Of a stretch of 64,000 bases of DNA, positions 56,210-64,000 are shown one piece after another. Under the pieces are notes generated by a model. It saw only the letters and a list, made by a program, of their open reading frames with translations. It was not told the DNA's origin and made no database searches. Position 1 is the first letter of the stretch; every line of letters begins with the position of its first letter. Origin of the DNA: Microbacterium sp. No. 7 (GTDB lineage Bacteria > Actinomycetota > Actinomycetes > Actinomycetales > Microbacteriaceae); NCBI RefSeq assembly GCF_001314225.1, contig NZ_CP012697.1, forward strand, positions 2,170,001 through 2,234,000. Reading direction: 5' to 3'. The translations under genes were made by a program, and so were the position numbers.

Positions 56210-57391
56210 CTAGCCCGCGGCGCGGGAGCGCGCGACCGCATCGGGCAGGGCCGCGAGCAGCGCCGTCACATCGCCGGGATCCGACGTGCGGCCGAGGGTG
56301 AAGCGCAGCACGCAGCGCGCGTCGTGCTCGTCGTGCCCCATCGCCATCACGACGTGCGACGGCTCGGCGATCCCCGCCTGGCACGCGCTTCCCGTGGACG
56401 CCGAGACGCCGGCCGCGTCGAGGAGGAAGAGCAGGGTCTCGCCGCGGGCGCCGGGGAAGAGGAAGTGCGCGTTGCCGGGCAGCCGCCGCTCCGGGTCGCC
56501 GAGCAGCACGGCATCCGGCACGGCACGACGCACGCCGGCGACGAGCTCGTCGCGCAGCGCGCGGAGGCGCGCCGCCGTGTGCTCGCGCTCCGCGACCGCC
56601 GCCCGCAGCGCGGCGGCCAGCGCGACCGCGCCCGCGACGTCCGGGGTCCCCGATCGCAGGCCCCGCTGCTGTCCGCCGCCGTGCAGCAGCGCGACCGGCT
56701 CGGCATGACGCGAGACGACGAGCGCCCCCGTCCCCGCCGGCGCGCCGAGCTTGTGTCCTGACACGCTCAGCGCGACGAGCCCCGCGCCCCCGCGCGCGCC
56801 GGCGCGCCAGGCCGCGAAGTCGACGGGCGTCTGGCCGACCGCGCCGACCGCGTCGAGGTGCAGCGCCACGCCGGCCGCGGCGCTCACCGCCGCCAGGCCC
56901 GCGGCGTCGTTGACCGTGCCGACCTCGTTGTTCGCGACGACGGCCGTCGCGACGCCCGGCGCGGGCCCGTCGCCGGCATCCCGCGCGCCGGCGGCCAGCG
57001 CCTCGGCGAACGCCGCGACGGGGATCGCGCCGTGCGCGTCGAGCGCGACGCGCCGGATCGGAGCGCCCTGGGCGTGCAGCCATTCCGCCGTCTCCAGCGT
57101 CGCGTGGTGCTCGCCGTCCGGCAGCACCACGCTCCCGCCCCAGGCCCACCACAGCCCCTTGAGCGCGAGGTTGATCGACTCCGTGCCGCCCGAGGTGAGG
57201 ACGACCTCGATGGGCTCGCAGCCGAGCCCTGCGGCCACCTCCTCGCGCGCGCCCTCCAGCAGGCGCCGTGCCGCGCGGCCCGCCGCGTGCACCGACGAGG
57301 CGTTGCCGACCTGCTGCGACGCGTGCAGCCAGGCGTCGCGGGCCTCCGGGCGCAGCGCCGTCGTGGCGGCGTGATCGAGATAGATCGACAT
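56210..57391 (-). CDS. Cysteine desulfurase (NifS/IscS type)
   Basis: PLP enzyme that moves sulfur from cysteine to acceptors, here probably MnmA. The 393-residue protein begins MSIYLDHAATTALRPEARDA; VVLTSGGTESINLALKGLWW, VVANNEVGTVNDAAGLAAVS and the PLP Lys in LVALSVSGHKLGAPAGTGAL are visible. The sulfur-carrying loop Cys is in STGSACQAGIAEPSHVVMAM. The ATG at 57391 is preferred over an in-frame extension that runs into glgX. First of the desulfurase-mnmA-ligA unit. Confidence 0.94.
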   Translation of the reverse strand: MSIYLDHAATTALRPEARDAWLHASQQVGNASSVHAAGRAARRLLEGAREEVAAGLGCEPIEVVLTSGGTESINLALKGLWWAWGGSVVLPDGEHHATLETAEWLHAQGAPIRRVALDAHGAIPVAAFAEALAAGARDAGDGPAPGVATAVVANNEVGTVNDAAGLAAVSAAAGVALHLDAVGAVGQTPVDFAAWRAGARGGAGLVALSVSGHKLGAPAGTGALVVSRHAEPVALLHGGGQQRGLRSGTPDVAGAVALAAALRAAVAEREHTAARLRALRDELVAGVRRAVPDAVLLGDPERRLPGNAHFLFPGARGETLLFLLDAAGVSASTGSACQAGIAEPSHVVMAMGHDEHDARCVLRFTLGRTSDPGDVTALLAALPDAVARSRAAG

Positions 57392-57458
57392 GCGGGTTCC
57401 GAAGGGAAGGAGGCGGGAATGTCGCCGCGAGACCGGCGGGATTACTACTCTAGAGCGC

Positions 57459-59561
57459 ATGCCCCGTGCCCTTCTGCCCGCCGACCGCACGAGCGACGCG
57501 TCCTCCCTCGGCCCCGGCTTCGTCGGCCCACGGCTCGACGACCTGGGGGTGCGGCTCCACGACGGCGTCGCGACGCTCCGCGTCTGGTCGGCGTCGGCGA
57601 CCAGCATGGAGCTGGTCGTCTTCGACGCCACCGATCTCGACTGGATCGTCGAGACCATCGCCCTCGAGCACGTCGGCGACGGCGTGTGGGAGGTCACGAC
57701 GCCCGTGCTCGTCGCCGGCGCCCGCTACGCGATCCGCGTCGACGGGCCCACCGGCGCCGGCCACAACTTCAACGCCGAGAAGCTGCTGATCGAGCCCTAT
57801 TCGCGCGGACTCGACACCGACGGGCGCAGGCAGTGGCGATCGGTCGTGACCGACACCTCGTTCGACTGGGAGGGCGTCGCCAAGCCCGCGATCCCGTGGG
57901 ACCGCACGGTCATCTACGAGGGCCACGTCAAGGGCCTGAGCAAACGGCACCCCGACGTGCCCCCCGCGCTGCACGGCACGTACGCCGCCCTCGCGCACGA
58001 CGCCATGATCGGCCATCTGCGCGACCTCGGCGTCACCGCCGTCGAGCTGCTCCCCGTGCACGCGTTCGTCGACGAGCAGCACCTGAAGAGACTCGGCCTC
58101 ACCAACTACTGGGGATACAACACCCTCAACTTCTTCACCCCGCACGCGGCGTACGCGACCGCCGAGAACCGCGCCGCCGGCCCCGCCGCCGTGCTGCGCG
58201 AGTTCAAGGGGATGGTCAAGGCGCTGCATCGCGCGGGCATCGAGGTCATCCTCGACGTCGTGTACAACCACACGAGCGAGGAGGGCCTCGGCGCCCCCTA
58301 CACGAGCCTGCGCGGCATCGACAACCGTCACTACTACCGGCAGCAGGACGACGGCACGTACATCGACGTGACCGGATGCGGAAACTCCGTCGACACGACG
58401 ACGGACGCGGCGGCCCGGCTCGTGCTGGACTCGCTGCGCTACTGGGCCGACGAGGTGCAGGTCGACGGCTTCCGGTTCGACCTCGCCACGACCCTGGGCC
58501 GCGACGAGACGCACGCCTTCACCCCCGAGCATCCGCTGCTGCGGGCGATCGCGGACGACCCCGTGCTGCAGGGCGTGAAGCTCATCGCCGAGCCGTGGGA
58601 CGTCGGCATGGGCGGCTGGCAGACCGGCAACTTCGGCGCCGGGTGGCACGAGTGGAACGACCGCTACCGCGACCGGGTGCGCAACTTCTGGCTCAGCGAC
58701 GTCGACTACGCGCGACGGGCGGGCGTCTCCCCCGTCAGCGTGGGCGGGTTCGCGACGCGCCTCGCCGGATCGTCCAACACGTTCAGCGACGAGCGGGGAC
58801 CGCTCGCGAGCATCAACTTCGTGACGGCGCACGACGGCTTCACGCTGCGCGACCTCGTCTCGTACGACGTCAAGCACAACTACGGCAACGGCGAGCACAA
58901 TCGCGACGGCACCGACACGAACCGCTCGTTCAACCACGGCGCGGAGGGGCCGACCGACGACCCGCACGTCCTCGCCACGCGCCGCAAGGCGATGCGCAAC
59001 CTCATGGGCACGCTGCTGCTGTCGGCCGGCGTGCCGATGATCACGGCGGGCGACGAGTTCGCCCGCACCCAGCGCGGCAACAACAACGCCTACTGCCACG
59101 ACTCCGCGCTCACGTGGCTGAACTGGCAGCACGACGCGTGGCAGCGCGACTTCTTCGCCCACGTCCAGCGGCTCATCCGGCTGCGCACCGAGAACCCCGC
59201 GCTGCGCCCGCGACGCTTCGCGCACGCGGAGTTCACGGTGCCCAGCGCGTCGGTCATCGACTGGTACGACGAGCGCGGCGAGACCATGACCGTCGAGCAA
59301 TGGACCGATCCCGGACACCGCACGCTGCAGTACGCCGCGACCTCCACTCCCGAGGAGGACGCCGCCAATCGGGTGCTCCTCGTGATCCACGGCAGCGAGC
59401 GCCCGATCGACGTGACCCTGCCGCAGATCGACGGCGTGCAGCACTACGTCTCGCTCTGGTCGAGCGTCGACGAGCGCCCCGACGAGGAGTGCCGCAGCTT
59501 CGCCCCCGGCGACCGCATCCACCTCCCCGGCACGGCCCTGCACCTGTTCCGCGCGGACTGA
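57459..59561 (+). CDS. glgX: Glycogen debranching enzyme GlgX
   Basis: Removes alpha-1,6 branches from glycogen. The 700-residue protein has an N-terminal CBM48 (DGVATLRVWSASATSMELVV), the GH13 domain with NYWGYNTLNFFTPHAAYA, VILDVVYNHTSEEGLGAPYT, the nucleophile Asp in VQVDGFRFDLATTLGRDETH, KLIAEPWDVGMGGWQTGNFG and NFVTAHDGFTLRDLVSYDVK. The ATG at 57459 is used. Divergent from cysteine desulfurase with 67 bp between starts; glgE follows by 45 bp. Confidence 0.95.
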   Translation: MPRALLPADRTSDASSLGPGFVGPRLDDLGVRLHDGVATLRVWSASATSMELVVFDATDLDWIVETIALEHVGDGVWEVTTPVLVAGARYAIRVDGPTGAGHNFNAEKLLIEPYSRGLDTDGRRQWRSVVTDTSFDWEGVAKPAIPWDRTVIYEGHVKGLSKRHPDVPPALHGTYAALAHDAMIGHLRDLGVTAVELLPVHAFVDEQHLKRLGLTNYWGYNTLNFFTPHAAYATAENRAAGPAAVLREFKGMVKALHRAGIEVILDVVYNHTSEEGLGAPYTSLRGIDNRHYYRQQDDGTYIDVTGCGNSVDTTTDAAARLVLDSLRYWADEVQVDGFRFDLATTLGRDETHAFTPEHPLLRAIADDPVLQGVKLIAEPWDVGMGGWQTGNFGAGWHEWNDRYRDRVRNFWLSDVDYARRAGVSPVSVGGFATRLAGSSNTFSDERGPLASINFVTAHDGFTLRDLVSYDVKHNYGNGEHNRDGTDTNRSFNHGAEGPTDDPHVLATRRKAMRNLMGTLLLSAGVPMITAGDEFARTQRGNNNAYCHDSALTWLNWQHDAWQRDFFAHVQRLIRLRTENPALRPRRFAHAEFTVPSASVIDWYDERGETMTVEQWTDPGHRTLQYAATSTPEEDAANRVLLVIHGSERPIDVTLPQIDGVQHYVSLWSSVDERPDEECRSFAPGDRIHLPGTALHLFRAD

Positions 59562-59606
59562 TCGCGAGGTATACCGCTGGCGGCATGACACCGGTAGGTT
59601 CGTGGT

Positions 59607-61691
59607 GTGGTCACCAAGACGATTCCGACTCCCCCGGCCGTGCTCCGCAGCGACGCGCAGATCCCCCCGCACGCCGGTGCGCCCTTCTCCGGCCCGTTCG
59701 ACACCGTCAACGGCCGCATCGCCCTGACGCTGCCGCAGCCGAGCGTCCCCGGCGACGGCTTCGCGCCCTCCGCCTTCTCGGGCGAGGCCGTGCCGTTCAC
59801 GGTGACGGCGTTCCGCGAGGGCCACGACATCATCGGCGTGCACGCGCGGCTCACCTCGCCCAGCGGGATCGAGACCCTGCACCGCCTGCGCCCGCTCCTC
59901 GACGGGCACGACCGCTGGACCGTGCTGATCGCCCCCCTCGAGCAGGGCGTCTGGACCTTCCGCTTCGAGGCGTTCGCCGACGACTTCGCCACCTGGCAGC
60001 ACGCGGCGGACCTCAAGATCGCCGCGGGCGTGGATGCCGCGCTCATGCGCGAGTCGGGTGCGCTGCTCTTCGACCGGGCGGTCGCCGAGACCGCGCGTCC
60101 TGCCGCCGACCGCGCCGCGCTGACGGCCGCGGCCACGGCGCTGCGCGATGACGACGTCGACGACGACGCCGCGCTGGTGATCGTGCGCGATCCCTCGATC
60201 GCGCGGCTGTTCGCCGAACGCCCGCTGCAGTCGCTGCTGACCGTCGGCGAGGACCGGGAGCTCCTGGTCGAACGCGAGCGCGCCGGCGTCGGCGCCTGGT
60301 ACGAGTTCTTCCCCCGGTCGGAGGGCGCCGAGCGGCTGCCCGACGGATCCGTGCGCAGCGGCACCTTCCGCACGGCCGCGGACCGCCTTCCGGGCGTGGC
60401 CGGCATGGGGTTCGACGTCGTCTATCTGCCGCCCATCCACCCGATCGGCACGACGAACCGCAAGGGGCGCAACAACACGCTCACGGCCGTCCCCGGCGAC
60501 CCCGGCTCGCCCTACGCGATCGGCTCGCCCGACGGCGGGCACGACGCCATCCACCCCGACCTCGGCTCGCCCGAGGACTTCCGCGCGTTCGTGCGCGCCG
60601 CGGCGGAGCAGGGCCTCGAGGTCGCGCTCGACTTCGCGCTGCAGGCCTCCCCCGATCACCCGTGGGTCGCCGAGCACCCCGAGTGGTTCACGGTGCTGCC
60701 CGACGGGTCGATCGCCTACGCGGAGAACCCGCCGAAGAAGTACCAGGACATCTATCCGATCAACTTCGACATCGACCCCGAGGGCATCTACGCGGAGTGC
60801 CTGCGCATCATCCGGCACTGGGTGGCGCAGGGCGTGAAGATCTTCCGCGTCGACAACCCGCACACCAAGCCGCTGCAGTTCTGGGAATGGCTCATCGCCG
60901 AGGTGAACGCCGAGGATCCCGACGTGATCTTCCTCGCCGAGGCGTTCACGCGCCCGGCCCCCATGAAGGCGCTCGCGATGAGCGGCTTCCAGCAGAGCTA
61001 CTCGTACTTCACGTGGCGCAACACCAAGGCCGAGCTCGAGGAGTTCCTCACCTGGATCACCCAGGAGACCGCCGACTTCATGCGGCCCAACCTCTTCGTC
61101 AACACGCACGACATCCTCACCGAGTACCTCCAGTACGGCGGACGGCCCGCCTACAAGATCCGCGCGGCGATCGCCGCGACGACCGGCGCGACCTACGGCG
61201 TGTACGCGGGGTACGAGCTGTTCGAGAACGTCGCGCGCCCCGGCTCGGAAGAGAACATCGACAACGAGAAGTACGAGTACAAGTTCCGCGACTGGGAGAG
61301 GGCCGAGGCGGCGGGCAACTCGCTCGCGCCCTACCTGCGCCGTCTCAACGCGATCCGCCGGGCGCACCCCGCGCTGCGGCAGCTGCGCGGCCTGCGGCTG
61401 CACTGGAGCGACGACGACGCGATCCTCGTGTACTCGAAGCACCTGCCCGCGGCGGTGTCGCCGACCGGCTCGTCCGACACGATCATCGTCATCGCCAACG
61501 TCGATCCGCACTCCGCCCGGCAGACGCTCGTGCACCTCGACCCGACCGCCTGGGGCATGCCCGCCGACGGCGGCTTCGACGTGGAAGACCTCATCACGGG
61601 GCAGCGGTGGACGTGGTCGTCCTCGAACAACTTCGTGCGCCTCGACGCCTTCGTCGAGCCCGTGCACGTCCTGCATGTGAAGGAGCAGTGA
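59607..61691 (+). CDS. glgE: Alpha-1,4-glucan:maltose-1-phosphate maltosyltransferase
   Basis: Transfers maltose from maltose-1-phosphate to glucan chains. The 694-residue protein has the N-terminal all-beta domain, then YLPPIHPIGTTNRKGRNNTL, VALDFALQASPDHPWVAEHP, NPPKKYQDIYPINFDIDPEG, the catalytic Asp in KIFRVDNPHTKPLQFWEWLI and Glu in FLAEAFTRPAPMKALAMSGF. FVNTHDILTEYLQYGGRPAY is a typical GlgE block. The GTG at 59607 is the start. Stop and glgB start overlap as TGATG. TreS and Pep2, the usual maltose-1-phosphate source, are not in the window. Confidence 0.96.
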   Translation: MVTKTIPTPPAVLRSDAQIPPHAGAPFSGPFDTVNGRIALTLPQPSVPGDGFAPSAFSGEAVPFTVTAFREGHDIIGVHARLTSPSGIETLHRLRPLLDGHDRWTVLIAPLEQGVWTFRFEAFADDFATWQHAADLKIAAGVDAALMRESGALLFDRAVAETARPAADRAALTAAATALRDDDVDDDAALVIVRDPSIARLFAERPLQSLLTVGEDRELLVERERAGVGAWYEFFPRSEGAERLPDGSVRSGTFRTAADRLPGVAGMGFDVVYLPPIHPIGTTNRKGRNNTLTAVPGDPGSPYAIGSPDGGHDAIHPDLGSPEDFRAFVRAAAEQGLEVALDFALQASPDHPWVAEHPEWFTVLPDGSIAYAENPPKKYQDIYPINFDIDPEGIYAECLRIIRHWVAQGVKIFRVDNPHTKPLQFWEWLIAEVNAEDPDVIFLAEAFTRPAPMKALAMSGFQQSYSYFTWRNTKAELEEFLTWITQETADFMRPNLFVNTHDILTEYLQYGGRPAYKIRAAIAATTGATYGVYAGYELFENVARPGSEENIDNEKYEYKFRDWERAEAAGNSLAPYLRRLNAIRRAHPALRQLRGLRLHWSDDDAILVYSKHLPAAVSPTGSSDTIIVIANVDPHSARQTLVHLDPTAWGMPADGGFDVEDLITGQRWTWSSSNNFVRLDAFVEPVHVLHVKEQ

Positions 61692-63856
61692 TGGCCCGTC
61701 CGAACGACGATGTTCTCGACGCTGTCGCCGGAGGCGCCTACTACGCCCCGCACGATGTCCTGGGCCCGCACCACGACGGCGACGGCTGGGTGATCCGCGC
61801 CCGGCGCCCGCTCGCCCGCACCGTCACCGCCGTGCTCGGCGACGGCACCGAGGCGGCGCTCCGCCACGTCCGCTCCGGGATCTGGGAGGGCGAGGTCGCG
61901 GAGCAGCCGTCGGCGTACGAGCTCGTGACCACCTACGACGAGGGCGCCGAGCACCGCGCCGACGACCCGTACCGGCACCTGCCCACGTGCGGCGAGATCG
62001 ACCTGCACCTCGTCGGAGAGGGCCGTCACGAGCAGCTGTGGCACGTGCTGGGCGCGAACCTCCATGACTTCGTCGGCGTCAGCGGCGTGAGCTTCGCGGT
62101 GTGGGCGCCGAACGCCCGGGCCGTGCGGGTGGTCGGCGACTTCAACGCGTGGGACGGTCAGGGCCACGCGATGCGCTCGCTCGGCTCGAGCGGGGTGTGG
62201 GAGATCTTCGTCCCCGGCCTCGGCCCCGGCGCGACGTACAAGTACGAGATCCTCACGCAGGACGGCCACTGGCTGCAGAAGGCCGATCCGATGGCGAAGG
62301 CCGCCGAGACGCCCCCCGCGACGGCGTCCGTCGTGGCCGAGGCGTCGCACACCTGGTCGGACTCGGCGTGGATGACCGCGCGGTCGCAGCGCTCGCCGCT
62401 CGATCACCCGATGTCGGTCTACGAGCTGCACTTCGGCTCGTGGCGGCCGGGGCTCGGCTATCGCGAGGCGGCCGACCAGCTCATCGACTACGTGACGGAG
62501 CTGGGCTTCACCCATGTGGAGTTCATGCCGCTCGCGGAGCACCCGTTCGGCGGCTCCTGGGGATACCAGGTCACCGGCTACTACGCGCCGACGAGCCGCT
62601 TCGGCTCCCCCGACGACCTGCGCTACCTCATCGACCGCCTGCATCAGGCAGGCATCGGCGTCATCATGGACTGGGTTCCCGGGCATTTCCCGAAGGACGC
62701 GTTCGCGCTGGCCCGCTTCGACGGCCGACCGCTCTACGAGCACCCCGACCCCCGGCGCGGCGAGCACAAGGACTGGGGCACCTACATCTTCGACTACGGG
62801 CGCACCGAGGTGCGCAACTTCCTCGTCGCGAACGCGCTCTACTGGTTCGAGGAGTTCCACGTCGACGGGCTGCGCGTGGACGCCGTGGCCTCGATGCTCT
62901 ACCTCGACTACTCGCGCAACGACGGCGAGTGGGAGCCGAACGTCCACGGCGGCCGCGAGAACCTGGAGGCGATCAGCTTCCTGCAGGAGGTCAACGCGAC
63001 GGCGTACAAGCGCTACCCCGGCATCGCGATGATCGCCGAGGAGTCGACGAGCTACCCGGGCGTGACCGCGCCCACGTCGCAGGGCGGGCTCGGCTTCGGC
63101 TTCAAGTGGAACATGGGCTGGATGAACGACTCGCTCGTCTACATCTCGCGCGATCCCATGTACCGCTCGTACCACGAGGGCGAGCTGTCGTTCTCGTTCG
63201 TGTACGCGTTCAGCGAGAACTTCGTGCTCCCGATCAGCCACGACGAGGTCGTGCACGGCAAGGGCAGCCTGTTCGGCCGCATGCCCGGCGACCACTGGCA
63301 GAAGCTCGCGAACATGCGCGCCTATCTCGCGTACATGTGGGGCCACCCCGGCAAGCATCTGCTGTTCATGGGCCAGGAGTTCGGCCAGATGTCGGAGTGG
63401 TCCGAGTCGCGCAGCCTCGACTGGTGGATGCTCGACCAGCCCGCGCACCGCGAGCTCGCCGACTTCGTCGGCGCCCTCAACCGCGCCTACACGGCGCACG
63501 CGCCGCTCTGGTCGCGCGACAGCGACGGCGGCGCCTTCCGCCGGCTCGGCGCGCCGACGTGGAACCCCAACGTCATCGCCTTCGCCCGCACCGACCACCA
63601 CGGCAACACGGTCGCCGTGGTCTGCAACTTCTCCGGCGCGCCCGTGTACGACTACGAGCTGGAGCTGCCCGAGAGCGGCACGTGGACCGAGGTCGTCAAC
63701 TCCGACGCGAAGGAGTACGGCGGCTCGGGCGTCGGCAACCTCGGCGCCGTGCACGCCGACGAGTACCGCCGCGCGCGCATGGTGCTCCCGCCCCTCGGCG
63801 TGCTGTGGCTGAGCCACCGCACCGCCCCGGAGGGATCAGCCGCCCGGGAGGGATGA
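61691..63856 (+). CDS. glgB: 1,4-alpha-glucan branching enzyme
   Basis: Introduces alpha-1,6 branches in glycogen, 721 residues. Two N-terminal CBM48-like modules precede the GH13 domain. HFGSWRPGLGYREAADQLID, FPKDAFALARFDGRPLYEHP, the nucleophile in FHVDGLRVDAVASMLYLDYS, AEESTSYPGVTAPTSQGGLG and LPISHDEVVHGKGSLFGRMP are GlgB signatures. AGGAG 6 nt before the ATG at 61691 fixes the start. Coupled to glgE. A hairpin overlaps its stop. Confidence 0.97.
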   Translation: MARPNDDVLDAVAGGAYYAPHDVLGPHHDGDGWVIRARRPLARTVTAVLGDGTEAALRHVRSGIWEGEVAEQPSAYELVTTYDEGAEHRADDPYRHLPTCGEIDLHLVGEGRHEQLWHVLGANLHDFVGVSGVSFAVWAPNARAVRVVGDFNAWDGQGHAMRSLGSSGVWEIFVPGLGPGATYKYEILTQDGHWLQKADPMAKAAETPPATASVVAEASHTWSDSAWMTARSQRSPLDHPMSVYELHFGSWRPGLGYREAADQLIDYVTELGFTHVEFMPLAEHPFGGSWGYQVTGYYAPTSRFGSPDDLRYLIDRLHQAGIGVIMDWVPGHFPKDAFALARFDGRPLYEHPDPRRGEHKDWGTYIFDYGRTEVRNFLVANALYWFEEFHVDGLRVDAVASMLYLDYSRNDGEWEPNVHGGRENLEAISFLQEVNATAYKRYPGIAMIAEESTSYPGVTAPTSQGGLGFGFKWNMGWMNDSLVYISRDPMYRSYHEGELSFSFVYAFSENFVLPISHDEVVHGKGSLFGRMPGDHWQKLANMRAYLAYMWGHPGKHLLFMGQEFGQMSEWSESRSLDWWMLDQPAHRELADFVGALNRAYTAHAPLWSRDSDGGAFRRLGAPTWNPNVIAFARTDHHGNTVAVVCNFSGAPVYDYELELPESGTWTEVVNSDAKEYGGSGVGNLGAVHADEYRRARMVLPPLGVLWLSHRTAPEGSAAREG

Positions 63857-63867
63857 GCCCGGGCGGC
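63839..63867. terminator. Terminator at the end of glgB
   Basis: GCCGCCCGGG (63839-63848) pairs with CCCGGGCGGC (63858-63867), with a 9-nt loop that includes the glgB stop codon. It separates glgB from the convergent YbbN-like gene. Confidence 0.65.
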
Positions 63868-63877
63868 GGAGAAGGCC

Positions 63878-64000
63878 TCAGAACAGCAGCGACGTCAGGC
63901 GACCGCGGGCCCGCAGCACGCGCGGGTCGCTGTCGCCGACGAGCAGGAAGAGCTCGAGCAGGCGCTCGCGCACGGGACCGCGCTCGTCGGCCGGCAGCTC
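63878..64000 (-). CDS. C-terminal end of a YbbN-like thioredoxin/TPR protein (partial)
   Basis: Forty residues are readable before the right edge: ELPADERGPVRERLLELFLL then VGDSDPRVLRARGRLTSLLF and a stop. This resembles the tetratricopeptide C-terminus of actinobacterial YbbN-like (thioredoxin-fold co-chaperone) proteins, which often lie beside glgB in these genomes. The call is from a short tail only. Confidence 0.6.
   Translation of the reverse strand, partial: ELPADERGPVRERLLELFLLVGDSDPRVLRARGRLTSLLF

Noticed and set aside
57450..61676. A 1408-residue open frame on the minus strand opposite glgX and glgE
   Set aside because: Its sequence is low-complexity and rich in Arg, Val and Gly, with no family motifs; the plus-strand genes have all catalytic residues. 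Such antisense frames are common in high-GC DNA.
61331..63817. An 828-residue open frame opposite glgB
   Set aside because: Shadow frame of glgB with biased composition and no motifs.

Overview
The window is high-GC actinobacterial chromosome. The gene set points to Microbacteriaceae, most likely Microbacterium: GlgX-GlgE-GlgB, GatCAB, an EttA-type ABC-F protein, a clpS/DUF2017/zincin cluster, a cysteine desulfurase-mnmA-ligA cluster, the 3' end of a YbbN-like gene, many GTG starts and 4-nt stop/start overlaps. The assignment rests on gene content and codon style read by eye, not on a database search.

Layout. Positions 1 to about 13,440 form an accessory island for metal and chemical stress. 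It holds an arsenic divergon (acr3 and arsM against arsR), a MobF relaxase without other transfer genes, the chromate transporter chrA, a TPC-type P1B ATPase coupled to a VIT/CCC1 transporter, a frameshifted remnant, and a divergent MarR / MFS efflux / quinone oxidoreductase module with tandem operators. The island ends against a truncated Lrp/AsnC regulator next to an M20 peptidase, which looks like an integration or deletion scar. From 13,776 to 36,900 the content is mostly core: peptidase, gamma-carbonic anhydrase, Dps, amidohydrolase, PaiB, Nei-type glycosylase, RpiB, PepN, an ArsR/SulP pair, ABC exporter plus two-component system, MscS, truncated haemoglobin, two thioesterases, EttA, SSB, MsrA, tRNA-Arg, Orn and tRNA-His.

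Directly downstream of tRNA-His, about 36,940 to 41,700, is a second, smaller island. It carries a NYN-domain putative nuclease and an OLD-like AAA-TOPRIM nuclease, bracketed by two related tandem-HTH ORFs of serine-recombinase-tail type. It has less biased codon use and lower GC than its surroundings. This is the best candidate for an undescribed, possibly anti-phage, system.

From 41,800 to the end the chromosome is core again: DUF1345, zincin, ClpS and DUF2017; a P-loop kinase and a GerW-like protein; DinB; GatCAB; acyl-CoA ligase plus a Fes-like esterase; LigA, MnmA and cysteine desulfurase; then GlgX, GlgE and GlgB for alpha-glucan metabolism, ending in the 3' end of a YbbN-like gene. Several perfect inverted repeats lie between genes, the most striking a 27-bp-arm palindrome at 46,009-46,073.
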